A DNA stretch of 64,000 nt from JAJDIA01 sp031555735 (GTDB lineage Bacteria; Bacteroidota; Bacteroidia; Bacteroidales; Tannerellaceae), in the NCBI GenBank assembly GCA_031555735.1, contig JAVBUE010000030.1, positions 1 through 64,000 of the forward strand, written 5' to 3'. Below, piece after piece: positions 8,488 to 17,657 of this stretch; the stretch's first letter is position 1, and the number at the start of each line of letters is the position of its first letter. The position numbers were made by a program, and so were the translations under genes. The notes below the pieces were generated by a model that was not told the origin of the DNA, did not search any database, and saw only the letters and a program-made list of their open reading frames with translations.

Positions 8488-11226
8488 ATGGACAGAAAAC
8501 TGATTATCCTGCTGTTGACCCTGACGGGAGTTTTATGTGCCTTTGCACAGGAGGTTACCCCTTCTGCCGCGAATGTGGCGCGTACCGATTCGGTATCTGT
8601 CCTGCCTTCGGATTCCATCCCTGCCGATTCCGCCACTATACGGAAAAACCCGCTGGAAGCGCCGGTTATCTATTCGGCTTCCGACTCTGTGGTGATGACG
8701 GGTAAGAACTGGGCTTACCTCTATGGCGAGGGAAACGTGAAATATATGAACATCGAATTGCAGAGCGAGCTGATCGAGATGAACATGGACAGCAGCCTTG
8801 TCATTGCCAAATTCGGTCTCGACTCCGTGGGGCAGGAGTTCGGCTACCCGCTGTTCAAGAATGGCGACGAAGATTATGAGTCGAAAGTAATGCGCTATAA
8901 TTTCAAGTCGAAGAAAGGGTATATCACCGATGTGATCACCCAGCAGGGTGAAGGTTATGTGACAGCCGGGCAAACCAAGAAAATGGACGACGACGTGATG
9001 AATATGGTGGGAGGAAAATATACCACCTGCGATGAGCACGACCATCCCCACTTCTATATCCAGATGACGAAAGCCAAAGTACGTCCGGGAAAGAATATCG
9101 TGACGGGACCCGTCTATCTGGTGATCGAAGATGTGCCGCTGCCGCTTGCCCTGCCTTTCTGTTTCTTCCCGTTCTCCGACTCCTATTCGTCGGGGATCAT
9201 CATGCCTACTTTCGGCGACGAATCAACCCGTGGGTATTTCCTGCGTGACGGGGGGTATTATTTCGCCCTCAGCGATTATGTGGACCTGGCTTTGCTGGGA
9301 GAAATCTATACCAAGGGATCGTGGGGAATCAGTGCGGATTCAAATTACAAGAAACGGTATAAGTTTTCAGGCAAGTTCAACGCCTCTTACCTGGTGACCC
9401 GCCTGGGGGATAAGATTCCCAACCTGCCCGAAGGGAAGACAAGCGATTATAGCCTGACGAAAGACTTCAAACTGCAATGGACACATACGCAGGATCCGAA
9501 AGCCAATCCCTTCCTGAACTTCTCGGCCAGTGTAAACTTCGCCACTTCGAGCTACGACCGCAACAATACGCAGAGCCATTATAACGGCAACATGACCCAG
9601 AACACGAAGAGTTCTTCGGTCAATATCACCAAGCGTTTTCCCAACAGCCCGTTCTCCATTTCCGCCACTGCGAACGTCAACCAGGTGGCAAAAGATACGA
9701 TGATCTCGCTTACATTGCCGAATGTATCGATCACCATGAACCGTATCTATCCCTTCAAACGGAAGAACGCCGTCGGTAGTGAACGGTGGTATGAGAAGAT
9801 CAGCATGTCTTATACCGGTTATTTCAATAATAGCATCCAGACGAAGGAATACCTCCTGATGAAGTCGAATCTTATCAAGGACTGGAAGAATTCCATGGAG
9901 CATTCGATCCCTGTGCAGGCCACTTTCTCGCTCTTCAATTATCTGAATGTGACACCGTCGTTCAACTATAAAGAACGGTGGTACACCAGCAGTATCGAGC
10001 AGCAATGGGATCCGCAGGCGAACCGGTTGATGCCCTCGGATACCACCTACGGCTTCTATCGGATATACGATTATAACATGTCGGTTTCGGCATCGACCAC
10101 CGTCTATGGTTTCTTTAAGCCGGTGATTCCGCTGTTTGGTCTGGATATGATCCGCCATCGTTTCGAACCGTCGGTGAGCTTCAGCGCTACGCCCGACTTT
10201 GGCGATTCCCGCTATGGCTACTGGCAACCCTATTCGTATATGGATGCGAACGGGGAGGTGCAGTTCGGGACATATTCACCCTTTGCGCATAACGGAAGTA
10301 TCCCGGGACAGTCCGGCAAATCCGGAAGCCTGAATTTCAGTATTGCCAACAACCTCGAAGCGAAGATCAAATCCAAGTCGGACTCGACCGGGATGAAGAA
10401 AATAAGCCTGATCGATAACCTGTCCGGGGGGATGAGTTATAACCTGGCCGCCGATTCGTTGAAATGGAGCGACTTGTCGATGAGCCTGCGTATGAAACTG
10501 ACCAAGAGTTACACCCTGCAGTTACAGGCTACGTTCGATACCTATCGCTATGGCCTCGACAAAAACAACAATCCGGTGCGCATCGACGTGCCCCGATGGA
10601 GCAGCGGCGGGATGCCCCGGTTGAAATCCACCTCTTTCAACTTCGCCTATACATTCAACAACAGTACGTTCAAGACGCTTTTCGGCGGCAAGGCGGAAGG
10701 GGATACGTCAGGTGCAACGCCGCCGCCCCCCGACGATCCGTTTGCCGAAGATAACGGTGATTTAGACGAACTACAGGACAATATGCCCGAAAAAGCGACG
10801 CGGATGCGTACTGGAGAGAAGAAGGAGACCGGTGAATACGATGCGGATGGGTATATGGCGACTACCATACCCTGGAGTTTGTCGCTCAGTTATACATTGT
10901 CGGTAGGCTACGGCTCGTTCGACAGGGAAAAGATGGAATACCGTTACAGCTTCGGCGACCCGATCGTTTCGCTGAACGGGAATATCCAACCGACGAAAAA
11001 CTGGCGGATCAACTTCAACTCTTCCTTCAATTTCAAGACGAAATCGTTCCCGTTCATGACGTTGAATATTACGCGTAACATGCACTGTTTCCAGATGACG
11101 GCGAGCGTGGTTCCTGTGGGGCCGTATAAATCGTATTCATTCTCTATCTCCGTAAGCTCCGCCTTGTTGAAAGACCTCAAATACGACAAGAGCAGCAACT
11201 ACCGCGACGCCCAACAGTGGTATTAA
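8488..11226 (+). CDS. lptD: LPS-assembly outer membrane protein, LptD-like
   Basis: A 912-residue outer membrane protein with a signal peptide ending in LCAFA. After a short linker comes an OstA/LptA-type jellyroll region (residues ~50-220, ALPFCFFPFSDSYSSGIIMPTFG marking the plug boundary) and then a long beta-barrel region rich in alternating aromatic strands. LptD inserts lipopolysaccharide into the outer leaflet. An acidic, proline-rich loop (PPPPDDPFAEDNGDLDELQDN, about residue 750) interrupts the barrel. I take the ATG after the -7 box; the longer frame runs back into the HD gene. Confidence 0.88.
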   Translation: MDRKLIILLLTLTGVLCAFAQEVTPSAANVARTDSVSVLPSDSIPADSATIRKNPLEAPVIYSASDSVVMTGKNWAYLYGEGNVKYMNIELQSELIEMNMDSSLVIAKFGLDSVGQEFGYPLFKNGDEDYESKVMRYNFKSKKGYITDVITQQGEGYVTAGQTKKMDDDVMNMVGGKYTTCDEHDHPHFYIQMTKAKVRPGKNIVTGPVYLVIEDVPLPLALPFCFFPFSDSYSSGIIMPTFGDESTRGYFLRDGGYYFALSDYVDLALLGEIYTKGSWGISADSNYKKRYKFSGKFNASYLVTRLGDKIPNLPEGKTSDYSLTKDFKLQWTHTQDPKANPFLNFSASVNFATSSYDRNNTQSHYNGNMTQNTKSSSVNITKRFPNSPFSISATANVNQVAKDTMISLTLPNVSITMNRIYPFKRKNAVGSERWYEKISMSYTGYFNNSIQTKEYLLMKSNLIKDWKNSMEHSIPVQATFSLFNYLNVTPSFNYKERWYTSSIEQQWDPQANRLMPSDTTYGFYRIYDYNMSVSASTTVYGFFKPVIPLFGLDMIRHRFEPSVSFSATPDFGDSRYGYWQPYSYMDANGEVQFGTYSPFAHNGSIPGQSGKSGSLNFSIANNLEAKIKSKSDSTGMKKISLIDNLSGGMSYNLAADSLKWSDLSMSLRMKLTKSYTLQLQATFDTYRYGLDKNNNPVRIDVPRWSSGGMPRLKSTSFNFAYTFNNSTFKTLFGGKAEGDTSGATPPPPDDPFAEDNGDLDELQDNMPEKATRMRTGEKKETGEYDADGYMATTIPWSLSLSYTLSVGYGSFDREKMEYRYSFGDPIVSLNGNIQPTKNWRINFNSSFNFKTKSFPFMTLNITRNMHCFQMTASVVPVGPYKSYSFSISVSSALLKDLKYDKSSNYRDAQQWY

Positions 11227-11230
11227 TCCC

Positions 11231-11896
11231 TTACCATTCGATCGGGGCTTGCCCCGTAGCTGCAAGGTAGGCATTGGCCTGGCTGAAATGCCTGCATCCG
11301 AAAAAGCCGCGATAGGAAGAAAGCGGAGAGGGATGGGGTGAGCGGAGAACCAGGTTGCGCGATGGATTGACGATGGCGCCCTTTCGTTGCGCATACGATC
11401 CCCAGAGGATATACACGATCCGGTCGCGACCGGCTGCCAGCCGTTGGACTACGGCGTCGGTGAAGGTTTCCCATCCTTTGTTCTGGTGTGATCCGGCCTG
11501 ATGGGCGCGGACGGTGAGTGTGGCGTTTAGCAACAACACGCCCTGGTCAGCCCAGCGGGTGAGGTTTCCGGAGCGGGGAACAGGTTTACCCAGGTCGCTT
11601 TATATTTACTTGAAGATATTCACCAGTGACGGGGGGAAGGGTGTTCCATCCTGAACCGAGAAGCACAGGCCGTGTGCCTGGCCCGGTTCATGGTAGGGAT
11701 CCTGTCCGAGGATCACGACCTTCACTTTATCGAATGGACAGTGGTCAAACGCGTTGAAGATATACGATCCCGGAGGATATACCTGTGTGGTAGCGTATTC
11801 CTGACGTACAAAGTGGGTCAGTTGGCGGAAATAGTCTTTCTCGAATTCTCCTGCCAACTGATCTTTCCAGCTTTGTTCGATCTTTACGTCTGTCAT
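11231..11896 (-). pseudogene. ung: uracil-DNA glycosylase with two in-frame stops
   Basis: The frame from 11896 down to 11231 would encode a 221-residue family 1 uracil-DNA glycosylase, the normal length. Motif A (GQDPYHEPGQAHG) and motif B (HPSPLSSYRGFFG) are both present, but two TAA codons stand at 11606-11608 and 11600-11602, right after VNIFK, where the family has a K-E-I-K-type run. The frame is the same on both sides, so these are substitutions and not a frameshift. As read, the product is a 96-residue N-terminal half lacking the second active-site motif. A sequencing error is possible but would have to strike twice. It lies 13 bp after asnA. Confidence 0.85.
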
Positions 11897-11908
11897 GAAA
11901 GGGTAGGG

Positions 11909-12949
11909 TTACTGAATCAGCAGCATGCCTGCCTGATGTGCTTCACGCCGCATGTCTTCGGGCCAGATGCTGGCCTGTATCTCGCCGATATGGGCTTTAC
12001 GCAGGTAGAACATACAGAGGCGGCTCTGTCCGATGCCGCCGCCGATGCTTTGGGGCAGTTCGCCGCTCAGCAGCCGTTTGTGGAAATAGAGTTCCTTGCG
12101 GTCTTCCGATCCGGTCAGTGTCAGCTGGCGTAACAGGGCTTCCTTGTTTACCCGGATACCCATGGAGGATATTTCCATGCTGCGGTTCAGGATATCATCC
12201 CATACCAGCAGGTCGCCGTTCAACCCGGTTTGTCCGTTCTCGGCAACAGTGGACCAGTCGTCGTAGTCGGGCGCCCGTCCGTCGTGCTTTTCCCCGTTAC
12301 TTAACAGGCAGCCGATGCCGATGATAAATACGGCGCCATGTTCTTTCGCGATGGCGTCTTCGCGTTCTTTCGGGGTATAACCGGGGTACTTGCGGAGCAG
12401 GTCGTCGGCATGGATAAAATGGATGTATTGGGGAAGGATCGGCTTGATATCGGGAAACATTTCATACACCATATATTCGGTACGTACCATGGCGGCATAG
12501 ATGCGGCGGACAATTTCTTTGAGGAATTCCACGTTACGCTCGCTCTCGCACATCACCCGTTCCCAGTCCCATTGATCGACATACAACGAATGGAGGTTGC
12601 CCAGTTCTTCGTCGGAACGGATGGCGTTCATGTCGGTGTAAATGCCGAAGCCGGATTCCACCTCGTAATCCGAGAGGGTGAGGCGTTTCCATTTGGCCAG
12701 TGAATGAACGATCTCCGCTTTCGTGTCGTTCAGGTCTTTGATCGGGAAGGTGACGGCTCGTTCGGTGCCGTTCAGGTCGTCGTTGATGCCCATCCCTTTC
12801 AGGACGAACAGCGGCGCAGTAATCCGGCGGAGGCGTAACTCCGATGAGAGGTTCTGCTGGAAGAAGTCTTTGATCTTCTTAATTCCCAGCTCTGTCTGGG
12901 GAAGATTCAGGATCGCTTTGTATCCGGCAGGCTTGATCAGGTAACTCAT
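11909..12949 (-). CDS. asnA: aspartate-ammonia ligase
   Basis: A 346-residue AsnA that makes asparagine from aspartate, ammonia and ATP; it is related to class II aminoacyl-tRNA synthetases. The sequence from LNGTERAVTFPIKDL through SLYVDQWDWERV to the C-terminal GGGIGQSRLCMFYLRKAHIGEIQASIWP is characteristic. Full length. Upstream is a minus-strand promoter (12991-13020), and the damaged ung gene follows. Confidence 0.96.
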   Translation of the reverse strand: MSYLIKPAGYKAILNLPQTELGIKKIKDFFQQNLSSELRLRRITAPLFVLKGMGINDDLNGTERAVTFPIKDLNDTKAEIVHSLAKWKRLTLSDYEVESGFGIYTDMNAIRSDEELGNLHSLYVDQWDWERVMCESERNVEFLKEIVRRIYAAMVRTEYMVYEMFPDIKPILPQYIHFIHADDLLRKYPGYTPKEREDAIAKEHGAVFIIGIGCLLSNGEKHDGRAPDYDDWSTVAENGQTGLNGDLLVWDDILNRSMEISSMGIRVNKEALLRQLTLTGSEDRKELYFHKRLLSGELPQSIGGGIGQSRLCMFYLRKAHIGEIQASIWPEDMRREAHQAGMLLIQ

Positions 12950-12990
12950 ACGATATATAATGTAGTTTATTATCAGGCTGATATGACCGG

Positions 12991-13020
12991 CAAAGTTACA
13001 CCTTTCCGCAAAAAAAGCAA
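12991..13020 (-). promoter_or_regulatory. promoter of asnA
   Basis: On the minus strand a TTG core at 13018-13020 is followed after 19 bp by TAACTTTG (12991-12998). This leaves a 41-nt leader before the asnA start. Confidence 0.65.
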
Positions 13021-13105
13021 TAAAACACCTGGTTTAATTTGCAAAATGCCAGTGTAACAGCCGTATCCGGTGCAAAATATCAGATCAGATTATTTTGTCC
13101 AACCA

Positions 13106-13137
13106 TTTGCTAAACTAAATGATTATATGTATTTTTG
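13106..13137 (+). promoter_or_regulatory. promoter of tRNA-Arg
   Basis: TTTG at 13106-13109, a 20-bp spacer and TATTTTTG at 13130-13137 match the Bacteroidetes consensus. The tRNA starts 10 bp downstream. Confidence 0.8.
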
Positions 13138-13147
13138 CACCGTCTTT

Positions 13148-13220
13148 GGCTCGGTAGCTTAGTGAATAGAGCGTCAGATTCCGGTTCTGAAGGTCGTGGG
13201 TTTGACTCCCACCCGGGTCA
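13148..13220 (+). tRNA. tRNA-Arg (anticodon CCG)
   Basis: A 73-nt cloverleaf: acceptor GGCTCGG with CCGGGTC (two wobble pairs), D arm AGCTTAGTGAATAGAGC, anticodon loop TTCCGGT giving CCG, and T loop GTTTGACTC. It reads CGG codons and is a single-gene transcript. Confidence 0.95.
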
Positions 13221-13225
13221 CAAGT

Positions 13226-13263
13226 AAAAGGAGCTGTCTCGTGTTTTGAGACAGCTCCTTTTT
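13226..13263 (+). terminator. terminator after tRNA-Arg, also usable from the minus strand
   Basis: A perfect 15-bp stem (AAAAGGAGCTGTCTC at 13226-13240 with its complement at 13248-13262) around a 7-nt loop is followed by T residues. The A-rich foot gives a T tract in the other direction as well, so it can also end the aspartic protease transcript. Confidence 0.9.
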
Positions 13264-13280
13264 ATGTATTGGGAAAAAGG

Positions 13281-14591
13281 TTATTTAGATACCTGAAGGA
13301 ACATCTTATCGAAGTTGATGATCACTTCCCCGAATTGTTTCAGGAAATCAGCTCCTATCGAGCCGTCTTCCTGTCGTTGCAGGGCATCGGCGCTTTGGGT
13401 GGCAACGGAAATGTCCGGCAACACTGCGCTTACTGATCCGACGGTCAGGCTGATTTTGGGAAGACGATAGCCTTCCACCTCAAAGATACCACCGAATCCG
13501 CCACCGCGGATTGTTTCTTTAACACCTGTAGCCTCAATCTCCGTCTTGTACTTCTGGTAGTACGGGGCGAACATGCTCGTCCGGGCATTGCCGGTATCAA
13601 AGTGGAATACCAACCGATCACCGTTTGAAGAGGCTTTCAGGTAGGGTTGCTTATTTTGCAGCAACAGGTTCCGGCCGGTTGAAGGCTGTGGAGACTGTTT
13701 GTGCGGGAATACGATTTTACCTGCCGACGGGAATATCCGGGTTTCACCGGCCAGCCTGATCAGATCTGATCCGAATACGGCATCTATCTGATAAAGCGTG
13801 TCAATTGTAGGGTTGGCAGGAGCGACATAGATCAGCGGATACCTGAATACCATCTCTCCGACAACCAGGCTGTCGATTGTACCCACTCTACTCGTGCCTT
13901 CCTGAATACCGGCGATCGTCACCGAATCCTGGATAATCCGTATTCCGATCTCTTTGGCAAATCGTTCGGATACGAGCGAAGCGCTTGCACCGGTATCGAA
14001 GATGAATGAATGTTGTCGTCCGCCTGCTGTGACGGGTATGAACATCAGTTCGCCTTTGCCTGCTTTTTCAAAGCTGACAGTTACTTCGACGTCTTTGTCG
14101 GGACGCGTGATGGTTGGTGCCGGCTGTGAACGCAGGGGACCGTAAAGATCGACAATCTCCAGATGCCCCGGGAAGTCTGTCTTACTGGCAAATGCGGTTA
14201 CCTGATCAAGAAAGTTATTCAGGTCATCGGCGCTTTTGGCATATTGCCCCTGGTCGCCCAATATGACGCTTTTCATCAGTACCAGATTGCTGATATTGCC
14301 AAAACCCAGTTGATCCTGGCTGTTGGCGAGCAGGGAGTCGATCAGGCTCAGCGCCCGTTCGGGCTGATTGAAATAGAAGGAAAGCATGGTTTCCGACAGT
14401 CCTTTGATGATTGGTGTCTGGATTTGATCCTTTACTTTGGGATATGCTTCATCCAATGCAAACCAATCGGCATTGTTCAGTAAGTCGCCAATTTGTTGGT
14501 CAGCGACCTGCGCCTTCATACCTGCCAGGGACGACAGGCACAGCGCGCTAATAATCAACTTTGTTTTCATGTTCATCTTGTGTTTGTTCAA
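13281..14591 (-). CDS. secreted retropepsin-like aspartic protease with two DTG motifs
   Basis: A 436-residue exported protein. After a signal peptide (ISALCLSSLAGMKA) and a helical N-terminal region come two aspartic protease half-domains, each with its own active-site triad: FIFDTGASASLVS and FHFDTGNARTSMF. Carrying both DTG motifs in one chain is the bilobal pepsin-like arrangement; the sequence style is that of the aspartyl_protease_2 family common in Bacteroidetes. Starts at 14591, 14576 and 14570 are all possible; the last (MKTKLII) is the most typical. It overlaps the end of the DUF3267 gene. Confidence 0.82.
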   Translation of the reverse strand: MNKHKMNMKTKLIISALCLSSLAGMKAQVADQQIGDLLNNADWFALDEAYPKVKDQIQTPIIKGLSETMLSFYFNQPERALSLIDSLLANSQDQLGFGNISNLVLMKSVILGDQGQYAKSADDLNNFLDQVTAFASKTDFPGHLEIVDLYGPLRSQPAPTITRPDKDVEVTVSFEKAGKGELMFIPVTAGGRQHSFIFDTGASASLVSERFAKEIGIRIIQDSVTIAGIQEGTSRVGTIDSLVVGEMVFRYPLIYVAPANPTIDTLYQIDAVFGSDLIRLAGETRIFPSAGKIVFPHKQSPQPSTGRNLLLQNKQPYLKASSNGDRLVFHFDTGNARTSMFAPYYQKYKTEIEATGVKETIRGGGFGGIFEVEGYRLPKISLTVGSVSAVLPDISVATQSADALQRQEDGSIGADFLKQFGEVIINFDKMFLQVSK

Positions 14592-15171
14592 CAGTGTTTA
14601 CTATTTTACGGTATACAAAGCAACCAGCTTCCGAGGGATGGTCTTCCACCAGTGTGTCAGGTTTTTCTTTTCGTATGGTGTATATGATCAGGAAATCGCC
14701 GCCTGCAGCCAGGGTAAAGAACATACCGAAAACAAGTAGAGCAGCGTTCCCGATGGCGATGGCGACAATCGACGGAATGATTCCCAACAGGAGAGCGGGC
14801 ATGATGGCACCTAATACATAGTGCCGTACCTGCATCGGCTCATCGCAATGGCAATAGGGCGTAAGCATTTTCCACAATATGCCGAAGCTGATCGACCGGA
14901 ATCCCTTTTTAGCAAAAATAGCCCAGGTGATACCGTGGATCCCTTCATGCACAATAATGCCGATAATCAATGCCAATACTACTGTCAATGCCGACATGAC
15001 AGGGTTGGATGCAATACCGGAAAGGCTAAACCACGGCTTGCTTCCCCAGATCAGGCAGTATGGGAGCGCAAACAGAATGCCAATCGGGATAATCATCAGC
15101 ATTGCGATGACATTAGCCTTTTCAATACTGATAGTCAACTTCTCTTTGTGGCATTCTTTAGATATGTCCAT
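14548..15171 (-). CDS. DUF3267 membrane protein with HExxH motif
   Basis: A 207-residue membrane protein with about four or five segments. The motif HEGIHGITW, inside the second segment pair, matches the HExxH metal site of DUF3267 proteins, which resemble membrane metalloproteases. I start it at MDISKECHKEK (15171). The longer open frame runs back into the GH95 gene and is its shadow. It lies 11 bp after GH95 and overlaps the next gene, so GH95-DUF3267-aspartic protease may be one transcript with two predicted proteases in tandem. Confidence 0.8.
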   Translation of the reverse strand: MDISKECHKEKLTISIEKANVIAMLMIIPIGILFALPYCLIWGSKPWFSLSGIASNPVMSALTVVLALIIGIIVHEGIHGITWAIFAKKGFRSISFGILWKMLTPYCHCDEPMQVRHYVLGAIMPALLLGIIPSIVAIAIGNAALLVFGMFFTLAAGGDFLIIYTIRKEKPDTLVEDHPSEAGCFVYRKIVNTVEQTQDEHENKVDY

Positions 15172-15182
15172 ACATGAGCTAT

Positions 15183-17633
15183 TTAGAAAGTTAATATAAT
15201 TTCGTCGCCCGGTTGGAGCGTTACCGTCAGCGTTCCGTTTTCTACCGGGAAGGATGTCCCTTTGCCGTTTTTGCGTATTTGCATGTTGGTAGAGTTGGCT
15301 GGTAGTTTGATGGTAAAGGTACCGGGGATGGTGGCTTTGAGACTGGCCTCTTTCAGTAAGCCATTTGCCCAGGTTGCGCCTGCTTCCCCGCCGCCGCGGA
15401 CTTTCAGTCCGCTGAAGCTGCCTGTCTTCCATGCCGAAGGCAGTGCCGGCAGAAACTCGATCTGTCCCGCCTGGCATTGCACCAGCATTTCGGCCATACC
15501 TGCTGTTCCGCCGAAGTTGCCATCGATCTGGAAAGGAGGATGTGCGCAGAAAAGGTTGGGAAGCGTACCGCTGCCCTTCGCTTTGTTTTCACCCAGGGGC
15601 ACACAGGGATGCAGGAGATCCCCCAGCAGTTTATGCGCATGGTCGCCATCCTGCAGCCGCGCCCAGAAGCAGATCTTCCAGGCCATCGACCAACCGGTGC
15701 TCTTATCGCCACGCACTTCCAGCGACTTACGTGCCGCCTCCGCCAGGGCAGGGGTACGGGTTACCGATATTTCGTTCCCCGGATACAGCCCATAGAGGTG
15801 TGATACATGCCGGTGTGTCGGCTCGGCTTCGGCATAGGGTTCGAGCCACTCCATGATACGTCCGTCGGCGCCGATAGTGGTCGGCATCAGGCGGGTGCGT
15901 TTGGTTTCGAGGGTTGCAACGAATGCCGTATCCACACCCAGGATACCTGCGGCTTCGATGGTATGGGTGAATAGTTCGCGTACGATCTGGTTGTCCATCG
16001 TCGATCCTGCGCAGATGCTCACCTCCGTGCCGTTCGGTATCCGGTAGGCATTCTCCGGCGAGGTGGTAGGCGCCGTTACCAGGTAACCATTGCGTGGGTC
16101 TTCCACCAGCATATCAACGAAAAACAGCGCCGCTTCCTTCATCACCGGATACACATCCGCCAGGTACTTCTTATCCAATGTATATTGATAATGTGTATAG
16201 AGATGTTCACACAGCCAGGCAGCCGAGGTGTTGGTTGCTCCCCACGACGGATGCTCGCCCGGTGCGGTAAACTCCCACACATTGCCGAGGATATGTGTCA
16301 CCCAGCCCCGCGCGTTGTAATAGGCTTTGGCCGTACGCTGGCCGCTTGCCACCTGCTGCTTCGTCCATTCCACCAGGGGCAGGTGCAGTTCGGAGAGGTT
16401 GGTCACTTCCGCCGGCCACAGGTTCATCTGGAGGTTGATGTTCAGGTGATAATCACCGTTCCAGGGTGTCTGGATCGTTCGGCACCACAACCCTTGCAAG
16501 TTGGGCGGTAATAATCCCACCCGTGTGGAAGATACCAGCAGGTAACGGCCAAACTGGAAGTACAGGGCTTCGAGCGAAGGATCGTTCCGGTCGGCATCGT
16601 ACGCATGCAAACGTTCGTCCATCGGCAACGCCTCCCGTCCGGATGTTCCGAGATCGAGGCGTACACGTCCGAACAAATGGCCGAAAGCCTTCGTATGTTC
16701 CTTTTTCAATGCAGGGTAGCTTTTCTTTTCGGCCGCTGCCAGGCGGGAAAGGATGTCGTCTTTGTACGAGTCTTTGGCGAAATAATCGGTACCGAGGCTA
16801 ACCAGGATAATCGCTTCGGAGGCATCTTTCACCGTCAGTCCGGCGTCGGATGCCGATTGTGTACCCCCTTTCGGCAGCACCACACGTACCCGGGCGGCAA
16901 ACTGCATCCCTTTCATCTCCAGCGTATCCACACCATCAGGCAGGCGGCCTTGCAGGACGAGGTCGTTGCCTTCAACCAGCTGCGTGGCGTGTTCCGGACG
17001 GTTCATGCCGATCGTGAAGCTGAGCGCCTTCTCCGTATCCGCCGTCAGCCGTATCACGCCGACATCTTCTCCGAAGGAAGTAAAACTTTCGCGTGTATAA
17101 TGTGTATTCCCTTTCTGATAGGAAACGGTGGCGATGGCGTTGTTCAGGCTGAGTGCGCGGCGGTAGCCGGTCGGTTCCGTTTTTGCATCGGGATAGGTAT
17201 AGTCCAGGGTGAGGTTGCCGAAGAGCTGGTAACTGCCATACGGCACATTGGCGCCGTTCCCTTGTCCGCTGCCTGCGCCTTTGCATACGAAGGTTTCATA
17301 CATCAGCGTCTGGGCTTCATCGTTCTTCCCTTCGAAGAGCAGTTGGCGGATGCGGCCAAGCGAAGCGTATGCCTGCGGATTGTCGGTCTCCTGCCGGCTG
17401 CCCGACCACATTGATATCTCGTTCAGTACAACTTGTTCCCGGTCTATTCCCCCGTCGGGCATCATGCCGATCCGGCCGTTGCCGAGCGGAAAGGATTCTT
17501 CCCACAGCCGGGCGGGCTGGTTGAAATGATAAGATAGATCCTTTTCCTGTGGTTGGGAAGTACATCCGGCGCACAGGAGCAGGAGGCTGTACAGAGCCAC
17601 TGCAAAATGGTTGCGTATTCGTTTCGGTGTCAT
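15183..17633 (-). CDS. GH95 family glycosidase (alpha-L-fucosidase type)
   Basis: An 816-residue lipoprotein (signal ending LLLLCAGC). The N-terminal domain begins with RLWEESFPLGNGRIGMMPDGG, the hallmark of GH95. The catalytic (alpha/alpha)6 barrel has HLNINLQMNLWPAE, holding the two Asn that activate water, and PPFQIDGNFGGTAGMAEM with the catalytic Asp. GH95 enzymes remove alpha-1,2-fucose (or alpha-L-galactose) from host or plant glycans. The lipid anchor suggests the outer surface or periplasm. No SusCD pair is adjacent. Confidence 0.93.
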   Translation of the reverse strand: MTPKRIRNHFAVALYSLLLLCAGCTSQPQEKDLSYHFNQPARLWEESFPLGNGRIGMMPDGGIDREQVVLNEISMWSGSRQETDNPQAYASLGRIRQLLFEGKNDEAQTLMYETFVCKGAGSGQGNGANVPYGSYQLFGNLTLDYTYPDAKTEPTGYRRALSLNNAIATVSYQKGNTHYTRESFTSFGEDVGVIRLTADTEKALSFTIGMNRPEHATQLVEGNDLVLQGRLPDGVDTLEMKGMQFAARVRVVLPKGGTQSASDAGLTVKDASEAIILVSLGTDYFAKDSYKDDILSRLAAAEKKSYPALKKEHTKAFGHLFGRVRLDLGTSGREALPMDERLHAYDADRNDPSLEALYFQFGRYLLVSSTRVGLLPPNLQGLWCRTIQTPWNGDYHLNINLQMNLWPAEVTNLSELHLPLVEWTKQQVASGQRTAKAYYNARGWVTHILGNVWEFTAPGEHPSWGATNTSAAWLCEHLYTHYQYTLDKKYLADVYPVMKEAALFFVDMLVEDPRNGYLVTAPTTSPENAYRIPNGTEVSICAGSTMDNQIVRELFTHTIEAAGILGVDTAFVATLETKRTRLMPTTIGADGRIMEWLEPYAEAEPTHRHVSHLYGLYPGNEISVTRTPALAEAARKSLEVRGDKSTGWSMAWKICFWARLQDGDHAHKLLGDLLHPCVPLGENKAKGSGTLPNLFCAHPPFQIDGNFGGTAGMAEMLVQCQAGQIEFLPALPSAWKTGSFSGLKVRGGGEAGATWANGLLKEASLKATIPGTFTIKLPANSTNMQIRKNGKGTSFPVENGTLTVTLQPGDEIILTF

Positions 17634-17657
17634 GGTATATCGTATAATAATGTGTAA

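Noticed and set aside
11231..11896. Stop-codon read-through or two-subunit uracil-DNA glycosylase
   Set aside because: Two TAA codons three bases apart make read-through unlikely, and splitting the enzyme between its motifs has no known precedent. Decay or sequence error is preferred.
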